Shown here: in pieces, positions 1 to 7,345 of the stretch
Numbering within the stretch: position 1 is the stretch's first letter
How the letters are laid out: every line of letters begins with the position of its first letter
Assembly (NCBI GenBank): GCA_945859605.1
Contig: OX243825.1
Location: 24,295,227-24,359,226 of the forward strand
Reading direction: 5' to 3'
Length of the DNA: 64,000 nt
From: Lumbricus rubellus
Lineage: Eukaryota > Annelida > Clitellata > Crassiclitellata > Lumbricidae
The notes under the pieces: model-generated
Seen by the model: the letters and a program-made list of their open reading frames with translations, nothing else
Told to the model about the DNA's origin: nothing
Databases searched by the model: none
Program-made: the position numbers and the translations under genes

Positions 1-536
1 GAAATTAGCGATACTGTGATGTTGATCTCAGTCTCTCTCTTCCACAGTATTACAGATGTTAAATCAAACTCAGGAGTTGCGATGACTTGCCGCCGGATAG
101 TATTAGTTGTAGAGTTGATAATTAATTCAAAAGGAATGGGGCGGCCTTCTTCTTCTTTTTCAACCGTCTCGGAGGGTCGGTCTCCTATAACGAGAAGTTT
201 ATACAGTCCAGCCGGTAATGCGACGGAACCACCGGTACCTTGGCTTGTAATGCTCGGCATACGCATCGGCGCTAGCGGCACAACTGTAGAAGTAGAATTT
301 ACAGTTCGGATGGTGCTTCTATAAATGTCGCGTGTGTGCAGTATTCCGCTGTCGAAATCAAGATCTAGCTGAGGTACAGCGGCTAATGACTCCACAGTCG
401 GTGCTGGAACGTCATCATAACCCCACCGACCCATTGTGGTTTGTCCATTAGCCCAGTTGAGGCGGTAATTGTTCGTGTCCGTTTCCCCCTTAGATCTCAG
501 ATAAGCGCGAATCTTGAAGTGCATATCGGTCGCCAT
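1..536 (-). CDS. Partial hypothetical protein, runs off the window edge
   Basis: An uninterrupted minus-strand frame starts at an ATG at 534-536 and stays open for 178 codons to the window edge, so the C-terminus is unseen. It begins MATDMHFKIRAYL and contains an acidic stretch (VEKEEEGRPIPFE) near residue 127. I see no signal peptide, membrane segment or catalytic motif. It follows the fibre gene by 28 bp in the same direction, at the end of the virion gene run, so a structural or fibre-associated role is plausible but only inferred from position. I do not recognise the family. Confidence 0.7.
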   Translation of the reverse strand, partial: MATDMHFKIRAYLRSKGETDTNNYRLNWANGQTTMGRWGYDDVPAPTVESLAAVPQLDLDFDSGILHTRDIYRSTIRTVNSTSTVVPLAPMRMPSITSQGTGGSVALPAGLYKLLVIGDRPSETVEKEEEGRPIPFELIINSTTNTIRRQVIATPEFDLTSVILWKRETEINITVSLI

Positions 537-564
537 CTTACTATACAGACAATATAAGAAAAGT

Positions 565-1818
565 CTAAATGCTGCGCGTGAATATCTGGAAATGTGAGAG
601 TCCAGTGTTGGTTGGCTCAGCGGCGACCACATTCAATCTGTAAATTCTAAACGCGGTGCTAGTGGTTACTGAGAACTCCTGTGCGGTCGACCCAAGTGTA
701 GTAGTTGACGTTAGAAGCGTGGTAAACACCCCGCCAGTAGAGCCAGCGAGGTTCCAACTAGTGATTCGTTCCGTGTTACTAGCACGCCCACGCAGCCTGA
801 TTTTCCAGATACGCACACTAGCGGGGCACTGAATCTGTACCCAGGCTCCGGCGCCCTCTCCTGTAACCCACTCGTTTCCCGGCACTGTGGATACCTGGGG
901 AGCAAAAGTCATATACGGTTGATAGCTGGAACTGAAAACGCTGCTGGCGCTAGCCACAAATCCAGTCTGAGAGGAGTTGGCAGACATCGGTGGTATGTGG
1001 CCATCATAGCCGAGAATAGTCAAGGAATCCACATAGCTTTTCGTTACCGCGTCTTGGGGGTTTGTAGGCTCTGGCAGGTACTTAATGAAGTGGCCGTTCA
1101 TGGCAATATCCTTATGAATGGTAATGATGGGCGGAGAATCGGCATTACCGAACTGGCACACGTTTTGCCCGGCTGCTCGAACCATAAACCCATGTGTGGT
1201 TTCCAGAGTGACTGGCGTCTGAGCCTGACCAGTTGGAACGACAGCGAACTGGAGTTGGTTCTGAATGTTTCCTAACGCAAACGAAAAGCCTTTGCCATCG
1301 GTTAGATCGGTGCAGCCAAGAAGTCTGACTGTGTTAGATCCTACATTCAGGCGTAGATCACCGGTCATGGTGTCACCAGTCTTTAGCACGCGAAGAACGT
1401 CCTGTGCATCCACGTACTGTTTATTCGTCAGATAGCTAGGACCCGATGGAACTGTATTATTATTGGTGGTACTATCGGTTATCATCCCTACAAGCTGCGC
1501 CCAGCTGATGGCTTCATTACCGCTGTATAGAGGAGGGTAGGCCGTCGGCAGACCTTTGACCAGCTTACCACCCATGTTTATGTCACCGGTCATCGTTCCA
1601 CCACTCAATTGCAAATTGTCTTGATCGATGGTGTCGGCATATCCTTTTGTCGCAGCATCTGTATTTGTTGTGGGAATCCCCACTTCCGTAAGTCGAAACC
1701 CACCAGCAGATAGGATTCCCATCATAGTATCACCGGCCCTGCGCACGAGGTCAGCAGTGCTCAACTGACCGCCGCCGCTTGCGCCCTCAGAACTACTTCC
1801 ACCAAACTTATCAGGCAT
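565..1818 (-). CDS. Fibre/tail-fibre-like protein with GDTMTGDI-type repeats
   Basis: 417 residues. After a Gly/Ser-rich N-terminus come repeats of the type seen in phage tail-fibre shafts: GDTMMGIL (about residue 29), GGTMTGDINMGG (about 73), GDTMTGDLRL (about 148) and DIAMNGHFIKYL (about 239). Two are followed by the linked motif DAATKGYAD or DAVTKSYVD. From about residue 300 a different domain begins, with AWVQIQCP, WKIRLRGR and SWNLAGS. It looks like an F5/8-type C (discoidin-like) carbohydrate-binding beta-sandwich, so the predicted layout is a trimeric shaft with a receptor-binding head. It lies between the protease and the partial edge ORF in the virion run. The fibre call is strong from the repeats. 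The head-domain call is an inference. Confidence 0.8.
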   Translation of the reverse strand: MPDKFGGSSSEGASGGGQLSTADLVRRAGDTMMGILSAGGFRLTEVGIPTTNTDAATKGYADTIDQDNLQLSGGTMTGDINMGGKLVKGLPTAYPPLYSGNEAISWAQLVGMITDSTTNNNTVPSGPSYLTNKQYVDAQDVLRVLKTGDTMTGDLRLNVGSNTVRLLGCTDLTDGKGFSFALGNIQNQLQFAVVPTGQAQTPVTLETTHGFMVRAAGQNVCQFGNADSPPIITIHKDIAMNGHFIKYLPEPTNPQDAVTKSYVDSLTILGYDGHIPPMSANSSQTGFVASASSVFSSSYQPYMTFAPQVSTVPGNEWVTGEGAGAWVQIQCPASVRIWKIRLRGRASNTERITSWNLAGSTGGVFTTLLTSTTTLGSTAQEFSVTTSTAFRIYRLNVVAAEPTNTGLSHFQIFTRSI

Positions 1819-1870
1819 TGTGAAGGAAGTATATAGTCACAAAAAAGGAGCAGTCTAATTCATGAGCAAC

Positions 1871-2245
1871 TTAGACGAGCGAGAGGACTATATCTTCGAA
1901 CTGGCGACCAGCAGTAAGCTCTCGAAGCACGTGCAGACATAAATGCCCACAGATCACATCATCGGGGCCCTGAAGTTGAAATGTCTGTGTCCGCAATGGA
2001 TGATTCAAATAACGAGTGATTTCTAGGGGTGGGTCTAATCCATAACTGTCAAAGTATATAGCAGCTGGACCCTTCTTCCAGTACGCCACCCAGTGAGTAC
2101 CACCACCAGATCCCGAGTCAAGGTTTACAATGCCACACTCAACGTTTTGTATCCTAGCTGGTAGACCATCGCGCATAAAGACGCCGCGAAAGTTGGGAAT
2201 TGTCCTGGCAGCGTTCTCGATGTCAAAGTTGCTCAGCGGCTTCAG
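1871..2245 (-). CDS. Adenain-like cysteine protease (maturation protease), -1 frame of upstream gene
   Basis: C5 peptidase of the adenovirus/Polinton type that cleaves virion precursors. Visible landmarks are a catalytic-type His in GTHWVAYW, an acidic residue in YFDSYGL, and the Gln and Cys in LQGPDDVICGHLC, which matches the adenain QGP..CG..C pattern. The first ATG in frame is at 2174-2176. Conserved-looking sequence continues upstream in the same frame (LSNFDIENAA, IPNFRGVF) to codon CTG at 2243-2245, with a stop a few codons further up and no other ATG. The full protease of about 124 residues is therefore best explained by -1 frameshifting from the preceding pX-like gene at the heptamer 2245-2251. 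A non-AUG start is the alternative. Confidence 0.85.
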   Translation of the reverse strand: MKPLSNFDIENAARTIPNFRGVFMRDGLPARIQNVECGIVNLDSGSGGGTHWVAYWKKGPAAIYFDSYGLDPPLEITRYLNHPLRTQTFQLQGPDDVICGHLCLHVLRELTAGRQFEDIVLSLV

Positions 2246-2766
2246 TTTTTTGAAAGATATAATCCGCTACCACTACACATAGGGCAACAACCACCAGTAG
2301 TCTGGCGCCCCAAGTACAAGCCAGAACCCTTCAGCTGTGTCTCAACCTCGCGATTGTGGCGCGCAGCTTCGGCATTCGCAGCGTCGTTAGCTCTTTTATC
2401 TAGTACAGTCTTCGCAATACCTGCTGCACCACCGGCCAGGGCGCCCGTCGCGCCTAACGCACCAAGTATCGTCGGAATCAGCGGAATGAGAGGAGCGAGG
2501 AATGGTAGGATCCCACCCATTTTGGTCATCATCTTCATCTGAGTCTTTGAGAAAATCAAATCAGCCCCGGCGCCCTCGCCCTTTTTCTTCATGATGTGCG
2601 AAATTTGCCGTTTTGTGAGTCCGAGTTTGTCAGAGCCATGAAGCTGCTCACGCGAAAGTCGAAGAGTGACACCATTTCCATCACGAGCGGCCTTAGCTAG
2701 GGTCTCCTTTTGACCTTTTGTCAGCGTCAATCCGAAGGGGGAATAACCAGCAGTCGATTGTGCCAT
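2242..2766 (-). CDS. pX-like hydrophobic minor virion protein
   Basis: 174 residues. The N-terminal half has repeated short basic/amphipathic motifs (LTLTKGQKETLAKAA, LTKRQISHIMKKK, IFSKTQMKMM), a pattern I associate with an uncharacterised Polinton/adintovirus virion protein compared with adenovirus pX. A Gly/Ala/Leu-rich hydrophobic stretch follows (about 84-118, PFLAPLIPLIPTILGALGA), then a charged helix. The C-terminus holds two GSGLYL motifs (about 148 and 167) around a Cys-rich CCPMC. LKGSG and CSGSG resemble adenain cleavage sites. The stop codon sits directly behind the slippery heptamer, so the gene may also make a pX-protease fusion. The family name is tentative and the gene itself is secure. 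Confidence 0.75.
   Translation of the reverse strand: MAQSTAGYSPFGLTLTKGQKETLAKAARDGNGVTLRLSREQLHGSDKLGLTKRQISHIMKKKGEGAGADLIFSKTQMKMMTKMGGILPFLAPLIPLIPTILGALGATGALAGGAAGIAKTVLDKRANDAANAEAARHNREVETQLKGSGLYLGRQTTGGCCPMCSGSGLYLSKN
2245..2251 (-). promoter_or_regulatory. Candidate -1 ribosomal frameshift site AAAAAAC next to UGA
   Basis: On the minus strand the pX-like reading frame ends TCA AAA AAC TGA. A-AAA-AAC is a canonical X-XXY-YYZ slippery heptamer in the correct phase, and the zero-frame stop follows it directly. Slipping one base back continues at CTG AAG CCG, which is the protease frame. A GCCGC word (2236-2240) four bases past the heptamer could pair with GCGGC (2183-2187) about 50 bases downstream as part of a stimulatory structure. 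Frame and heptamer are seen directly. Use of the site is inferred. Confidence 0.65.
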
Positions 2767-2826
2767 TTCGAAGACCCGAGTTGATATCGATATATATTGT
2801 CATGATCCCCCTTTTCTAAATCGAAA

Positions 2827-4149
2827 TCAGACGACTACTTTGAACTTAGTACCATCTGAATCCAGTGACAGCAATCTGTCGGATATGAGAACAGAATACG
2901 CAGTTGTATCCGCTGGGGCATTAGCACCAAATTTCGCCTCTATCCTGATCGAGACCGTAGCAGCCTCCTTCAGTCTCTCAGACTGTCGGCGGACGTCGAA
3001 CACGAAGATGGGGAAGAGGTCGACGAACTCGATCGGGGTCACCTGATTGGAGGATTCCGCACCCTCTATGCCGTAGAACTCTTCCTTGAAGTCCTTCAGT
3101 GCTTTATAGGCACGCGAAATTTGCATTTGCGTGAAGTTCAGCTCTGCGACTAAGTTTGGATAGCGGACGGTGTTTAGGAACACGGAAATGTTCTGCACCT
3201 GTATGTGGTCAAAGAGAGCTGGATTTGATGTTTGGCTCTGGGATCGGGCAGTCTGGAAGCCTACGAGAAGCCATCGAGGTTTCTCAGCACCTGACTTGAC
3301 GCCGAGTGGCCAGGTGAAAGTCGTCAATGGCGCCACCGCGATGCTGTTGCTATACATGGCACGAAACCCCACTGGAATCTGGATCTTGTTTTCGATTTGT
3401 TTGGTGAGAATGTTGTCATAGTGCAGTGAGGGTTTAACGTGCGGCATCATCCAGGTGAGTCTAGTTAAATTAATTCGTCCGTTCGGCACTGGCACCGGAT
3501 TTTGTGCGGCGCCGTTATCAACAGCACGAAAGATGGCATCAGCGTCGTCTTTTCGTGAGAGAATCAATGAGTGCGTAGCACCGTATATCACCTTCCGGTA
3601 GTCATTACAGAAGCCAAACAGGTGCTTTAGTGGCACACAGAACGAAAACGTCCCGGCATCGTTGGGCTTAACGATGATCATAGTACGGCGGGCTTCCCAA
3701 CCAGTGTTTGCCGAAGCTGCAGCAGCCGTGGTATCCTTTTGCCAACACATGTTTAGCCCCTCGGCTTTGCTGAAGTCGTCACCATAAGTCAGCATGCCCT
3801 TCATGGTCGTCGCTTGACCCGGGTCCGAGATGTCTTCTATGACCTCGTTATTCATTTTATATCGGATCTGCGAGAACATGAACGGTATCCCATTGTTGAT
3901 TAGCGACACCCGGGACTCAGCAGTATATGGCACACCGGTGGATATTAATTGTCCCTCAACAAGGAGGTAGCTCATTGAGGGCTGGAGGTACACAGCCTGG
4001 GCCTGAGTATCAATCCGAATATCCTGCGCATTGTTGATTGCGCTTATGTTTGTCGGCTCGTAAGCCTCGTATTCATACGACTCGATGCTTTCATCGTTTG
4101 GCAGCGACTCGCCAATATTCAAAATATCACTTGCGGCGTCAACCTCCAT
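2827..4149 (-). CDS. Major capsid protein (double jelly-roll, hexon-like)
   Basis: 440 residues starting at ATG 4147-4149. The sequence matches the Polinton/adintovirus major capsid family as I recognise it: the block FCVPLKHLFGFCNDYRKVIYG (about residues 170-190, ending the first jelly-roll), SLILSRKDDADAIF, RWLLVGFQTARSQSQ and ALFDHIQVQNISVFLNTVRYP. Late residues include FDVRRQSERLKEA. The protein should form trimeric pseudo-hexameric capsomers of an icosahedral capsid, packaged by the ATPase and processed or accompanied by the protease, pVI-like and penton-like products encoded beside it. The frame is fully intact. The N-terminus (to about residue 30) is acidic. Confidence 0.88.
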   Translation of the reverse strand: MEVDAASDILNIGESLPNDESIESYEYEAYEPTNISAINNAQDIRIDTQAQAVYLQPSMSYLLVEGQLISTGVPYTAESRVSLINNGIPFMFSQIRYKMNNEVIEDISDPGQATTMKGMLTYGDDFSKAEGLNMCWQKDTTAAAASANTGWEARRTMIIVKPNDAGTFSFCVPLKHLFGFCNDYRKVIYGATHSLILSRKDDADAIFRAVDNGAAQNPVPVPNGRINLTRLTWMMPHVKPSLHYDNILTKQIENKIQIPVGFRAMYSNSIAVAPLTTFTWPLGVKSGAEKPRWLLVGFQTARSQSQTSNPALFDHIQVQNISVFLNTVRYPNLVAELNFTQMQISRAYKALKDFKEEFYGIEGAESSNQVTPIEFVDLFPIFVFDVRRQSERLKEAATVSIRIEAKFGANAPADTTAYSVLISDRLLSLDSDGTKFKVVV

Positions 4150-4196
4150 CTCTATTATGTCAAAAAATATGGACCTCTAACATACCGACGCACCCG

Positions 4197-4736
4197 TTAA
4201 AGTATCGAACCTAAAATTGGGATATTGTTAAAAGGGCTATTGGGACCTAAGAGCAGACCCTTTCCAGCACGAGATCGCTTTGCCGCCGGAAGAGTTTTGA
4301 ATCCAGATCCAGCTATTCGGCTGTTTATGTCTGGATACGTGGCAGAAACCTGTTGTTGTGGAACTACAGGCACATTATTGCGTGCGAGTTGTTGTAAGAA
4401 ATCAACAGACTTTTGTGATAGAACTTGCTCGAGTGGTTTAGGGAGCTTCTTCGCTGCACCCGCAGAGGCGGCGGCTGTTGCAGCGCGTCTGGCCTTCACA
4501 ACATCAACGATCTGCTTCACTGCACTAGCGGTTGTCGCACCCGCCTTCGCCACGTTCCCGACAACATCGGCAACATTTTTTATCGTATCTTTATTAGCAG
4601 ATAGAAAGTTCCCAGCAGACCCAATAGCGCGTGTAACGTTTGCCATACTAGGGATCCAATCGAAAAACCCACTTCCGACTACATAGCGCCGGCGCCTTTT
4701 TGCCGATCGACGTGCGCTACCTGTAAATACGAACAT
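4197..4736 (-). CDS. pVI-like minor capsid protein with capsid-tail motif
   Basis: 179 residues. The N-terminus is strongly basic (RRSAKRRRRYVVGSG), followed by an amphipathic Ala/Val-rich region (about 25-90, with NVADVVGNVAKAGATTAS) like the membrane-active region of adenovirus pVI. A Pro/Gln-rich linker and a C-terminal tail with GPNSPF and NIPILG follow. The same tail ends the PLA2 protein encoded at 7346-7957. VVGSG (about 19-23) and IAGSG (about 140-144) fit adenain cleavage patterns. On this reading protease cleavage would trim both ends of a cement/lytic protein bound inside the capsid. The homology is inferred from composition, motifs and position next to the MCP. Confidence 0.72.
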   Translation of the reverse strand: MFVFTGSARRSAKRRRRYVVGSGFFDWIPSMANVTRAIGSAGNFLSANKDTIKNVADVVGNVAKAGATTASAVKQIVDVVKARRAATAAASAGAAKKLPKPLEQVLSQKSVDFLQQLARNNVPVVPQQQVSATYPDINSRIAGSGFKTLPAAKRSRAGKGLLLGPNSPFNNIPILGSIL

Positions 4737-4737
4737 G

Positions 4738-5088
4738 TCAGACGCTGCGTAGATGAAACCTTATAGTAACAGTTTCGCCTCGCAAGTTTAATTGACTGTT
4801 ATTCTGGTCGGTCAGCCATACACGTATTCCCCCAACGTTACCGGCGCGGGTAACGGGCAGATAAACGAGGGTGTTCGGCGCCTCCACAATTTTATACCCA
4901 GGAGACACGTTGGGGAAGAAGCTGTAGACGACGGGCTGAGTGCTACCGCTGAGGTACGAACCGTTGATGATGTCACAATTGACGAGAATGCTATTTACCC
5001 GAAGAATATCCACAGGATTCTCTCCTTCGCGATAGCCACTGGAAAGCATCTGAGCATCAAAACCGAGGGTTGAGCGAATACTGGACAA
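4738..5088 (-). CDS. Penton-like minor capsid protein, C-terminal part (after frameshift)
   Basis: 116 codons with no ATG start. The same frame is open further upstream to about 5150, overlapping the preceding ORF. It contains the block VNSILVNCDIINGSYLSGS, then YSFFPNVSPGYKIVE and LVYLPVTRAG, ending GETVTIRFHLRSV. These are beta-rich, jelly-roll-like, and familiar as the C-terminal half of a conserved Polinton minor capsid protein. The N-terminal half of the same family is encoded just upstream in a different frame, so I read this as the second half of one gene broken by a single frameshift near 5,140. The penton assignment is from family knowledge. Confidence 0.68.
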   Translation of the reverse strand: MSSIRSTLGFDAQMLSSGYREGENPVDILRVNSILVNCDIINGSYLSGSTQPVVYSFFPNVSPGYKIVEAPNTLVYLPVTRAGNVGGIRVWLTDQNNSQLNLRGETVTIRFHLRSV

Positions 5089-5117
5089 GGCAATGTCAAC
5101 CTTGTATGTCGCATTAG

Positions 5118-5540
5118 TTATCTCAATAAAAGCAGTGTGGATATGTTTGCTCCCACGGTGATATAATGTTTGCTGTCGTCCAAGTTCCAGTCGCCATTAG
5201 TCTTGAGCTGTCGCTGGATTTCAGCGTTTATCTGCTTGACCTCGTAGCTACCTTCTGGCAGGGAGATTGTCTTCCACGTCGCACCGTTGTCGGGGCTGTA
5301 CACGAATGTGTTATTGGTTGATGTAACATTCGGGATGCTATTGTAGGTTTCGAGGTTTACAAGCGCCAGCTCAAACTTACGTTTTGGATCTATAAAAAGG
5401 GGTGGTGAGAAGGCTGTCGTCCAATCTGTTGTCTTCGACGATACTACGATCGACATGTTTTCCTTTGGTTGTAAGAGGTCGCGCATCTCTTCTAGGACTC
5501 TCTGCATACCATCCATACTAAGAACGGTGTTTACAGACAT
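5118..5540 (-). CDS. Penton-like minor capsid protein, N-terminal part (frameshifted)
   Basis: 140 residues beginning MSVNTVLSMDG. The block FELALVNLETYNSIPNV, then YSPDNGATWKTISLPEGSY and INAEIQRQLKTNGDW, are hallmarks of the N-terminal half of the conserved Polinton minor capsid (penton-like) protein. The ORF stops at 5118 just after ITVGANIS, where homologues as I know them continue. The missing half follows at once in the overlapping frame. The junction lacks a canonical slippery heptamer, so a one-base indel (real pseudogenisation or a sequencing error) is likelier than programmed frameshifting. The gene lies 5 bp past the 373-codon ORF in the same direction. Confidence 0.7.
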   Translation of the reverse strand: MSVNTVLSMDGMQRVLEEMRDLLQPKENMSIVVSSKTTDWTTAFSPPLFIDPKRKFELALVNLETYNSIPNVTSTNNTFVYSPDNGATWKTISLPEGSYEVKQINAEIQRQLKTNGDWNLDDSKHYITVGANISTLLLLR

Positions 5541-5545
5541 TGTTA

Positions 5546-6595
5546 TTATACGAGGAGACCTCGGTTCAATTGGACCGCGAGTTCTTTTGTAATAGCGCCT
5601 ATACGCATTAACTCATCGAGGATAGCCGAGATTTCGTCGTCTAGGCCCGTGTTGCCAGCTGATTTACTCGCCACAAGCAACTGAAGTCTCTCAACCAGGG
5701 TATCTGGATTGTTGTAGAATTGAATAGCTCCGCCTCGGATCAGCTGGTGCTTCTTACTTTTTCGTCCGTGAACCGGCATACCCGCTAAGTCGACGAGCTT
5801 TTTGAAAGTCTCAATCGCGGTAGATGTGTACTGCTTGGTCTTTACAAAGCGTTTCGTCAGCAGATCATATAGTGAATTGTCTGCCGAAGCTTCGAACACC
5901 AGGTTACCACCATCGAAAGCCCGCAAGTGGCCGGCCTGCAGTGCAACAGGGTCAACGATGAGGTTACCGAACTGGTTACCGCGTAGTTTCAGCATTGATG
6001 TGGCGATGCCACTCCCTGTCTTTGGCCGGGTGAGCTTGTTGCCTTCTGCTAAAAGTTTTAAACGTTTTCGATATTCGCCTAGCGCTTTTAACGCCACGTT
6101 GAGGCGCTTTGTAGTTTCTGGATCCCCCTTTGCCTTCTTTTTTTCTGACCCCAATGTGTGTCGGTTATAATAACTTACGGCTTGCACTACATCTGGTATA
6201 GATGCAAGATCGAGCTCAGATGGTGGATCGAAGCCATTTTTCCGGATAAGGTCGATGGCGAGCCCCTGGTCTGGATTCAATATCAATGTCTGTGGCAACG
6301 GCGGTGCTGGAAGTGCCGGTTGTGGTTCATTGAACAAAGCCGCAACCGGATTAAAGTTTGCTTCCGCCGCGATATGAGCTGGTAGTTCTTTGATGGCTGA
6401 GGCGACCCTGGCCAACTCAGCAGCTTGTTGGTTCGCTTGCTCGGTTACCGGCTGAAAAAGTTTTGCAGCATCATACTGGAGGGTGGCATCTCCGAGCTTT
6501 TCGGCTTCAAATCTTGTTTGCAGACGCTTCCTACGCGATAGATAATCCTGCACGAGCGCGTCGCGCGTCTTCTTATTCTTCACATCAGTCCACAT
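5546..6595 (-). CDS. Conserved Polinton protein of unknown function
   Basis: I chose the ATG at 6593-6595 (MWTDVKNKKTRDALVQDY), which sits 29 bp beyond the ATPase stop. A longer frame reaches 6667 but would overlap the ATPase and lacks family-like sequence. About 349 residues: a charged helical N-terminus (SRRKRLQTRFEAEKLGD), a Pro-rich linker (LPAPPLPQT), a Lys/Arg-rich segment (KRLNVALKALGEYRKRLKLL), then a C-terminal block with GNQFGNLIVDP, SLYDLLTKRFV and IETFKKLVDLAGMP. I recognise this last block as recurring in Polinton-type elements, without a known function. KTGSG mid-protein could be a protease site. The position between ATPase and penton suggests a structural or morphogenesis role. 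Confidence 0.7.
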   Translation of the reverse strand: MWTDVKNKKTRDALVQDYLSRRKRLQTRFEAEKLGDATLQYDAAKLFQPVTEQANQQAAELARVASAIKELPAHIAAEANFNPVAALFNEPQPALPAPPLPQTLILNPDQGLAIDLIRKNGFDPPSELDLASIPDVVQAVSYYNRHTLGSEKKKAKGDPETTKRLNVALKALGEYRKRLKLLAEGNKLTRPKTGSGIATSMLKLRGNQFGNLIVDPVALQAGHLRAFDGGNLVFEASADNSLYDLLTKRFVKTKQYTSTAIETFKKLVDLAGMPVHGRKSKKHQLIRGGAIQFYNNPDTLVERLQLLVASKSAGNTGLDDEISAILDELMRIGAITKELAVQLNRGLLV

Positions 6596-6624
6596 CGTGT
6601 TTATATGATATCTACATCTATACT

Positions 6625-7308
6625 CTAAATCGATGATTTCGGTATGTAGAATCGATCGAATCCACATCGATACTTGCCATCGAACGCCTTTGAACTTTGA
6701 TCAATCACAGCGAACCCGTAAGGCTGATCCCAGCAATGGCGGCAGAACTCACGGAACTCATCATATGGCATGTCACCACCTACAAACGTGTCGTGAATAG
6801 CCCGTGTGTTTTTACCGTCTTGGGTGAAGATAATTATAAAATTGGCATTATCACGGATTGCCTGCTTCGGAATCCGAAAGTAGTTCTGCGTAAGATAGAA
6901 GCAGTCAGCCCCACCATGCCGACCCCGGGTGAAATACTTCTCTATAGGGCCCTGCTTTTCTAGCATCACATCGTCGAAGATGATTATCGCGCGTTCGTTT
7001 GGATCAAGGCTCTCAACAGGTATTATGTCGTCTGAGTTGCCGTGAAACGAGGCCACTTCTTTACGCGCTACGTCCGCGAGCGCCGCTGCCCAATCGCGCA
7101 AGAACTGATACTTCTCTTGCCCAAGCGATTTACTGTACAGATGGAGCCGGTCGAAGTTGAGGTAGCCTTTCTTAAGAAGTAGGTTGAGTAGTAGATTCGT
7201 TTTTCCGCACCCTGAGGGGCCTACCACTATACAGCGGATACTACCCGGGAGCAACCAATGGTGATGTTGCTTCTCTTTTTGCTCGAGGTCAAAGTTTGTA
7301 ATCTCCAT
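6625..7308 (-). CDS. Genome-packaging ATPase (FtsK/HerA type)
   Basis: 227 residues. Walker A is GPSGCGKTN at about 33-41 and Walker B is AIIIFDD at about 107-113. An Asn/Gln-containing sensor-like segment follows (FYLTQNYFRIPKQAIRDNANF, about 137-157). This is the A32/HerA-like ATPase that drives DNA into the preformed capsid in Polintons, adintoviruses and PRD1-like viruses. The length is typical of the short Polinton form. Its start codon lies only 37 bp from the oppositely directed PLA2 start, so the two share an extremely short divergent control region. The frame is intact. Confidence 0.9.
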   Translation of the reverse strand: MEITNFDLEQKEKQHHHWLLPGSIRCIVVGPSGCGKTNLLLNLLLKKGYLNFDRLHLYSKSLGQEKYQFLRDWAAALADVARKEVASFHGNSDDIIPVESLDPNERAIIIFDDVMLEKQGPIEKYFTRGRHGGADCFYLTQNYFRIPKQAIRDNANFIIIFTQDGKNTRAIHDTFVGGDMPYDEFREFCRHCWDQPYGFAVIDQSSKAFDGKYRCGFDRFYIPKSSI

Positions 7309-7345
7309 TAGAACCGTGGATCAATTCGAATATTATTATGCGAGA
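7309..7345. promoter_or_regulatory. 37-bp divergent intergenic region between ATPase and PLA2 genes
   Basis: Start codons of two opposite genes (ATPase at 7306-7308, PLA2 at 7346) are 37 bp apart. This is the only place in the visible element where transcription diverges, so promoters for both must lie here or inside the opposite coding sequence. I see no clear TATA box on either strand apart from short AT runs (ATATTATTATG on the plus strand near 7329). Confidence 0.4.

Noticed and set aside
919..1275. Plus-strand frames antisense to virion genes (also 4225-4686, 5802-6170, 11453-11917)
   Set aside because: They lie opposite well-supported genes and carry no motifs. They are shadows of GC-rich coding DNA.
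5118..5160. Programmed frameshift in the penton-like gene
   Set aside because: No X-XXY-YYZ heptamer is in phase at the junction, so the nearby codons would re-pair poorly after a slip. An indel is simpler.
7316..7345. Upstream GTG extension of the PLA2 protein
   Set aside because: GTG is not a normal eukaryotic start, and the zinc ribbon begins exactly at the ATG at 7346.
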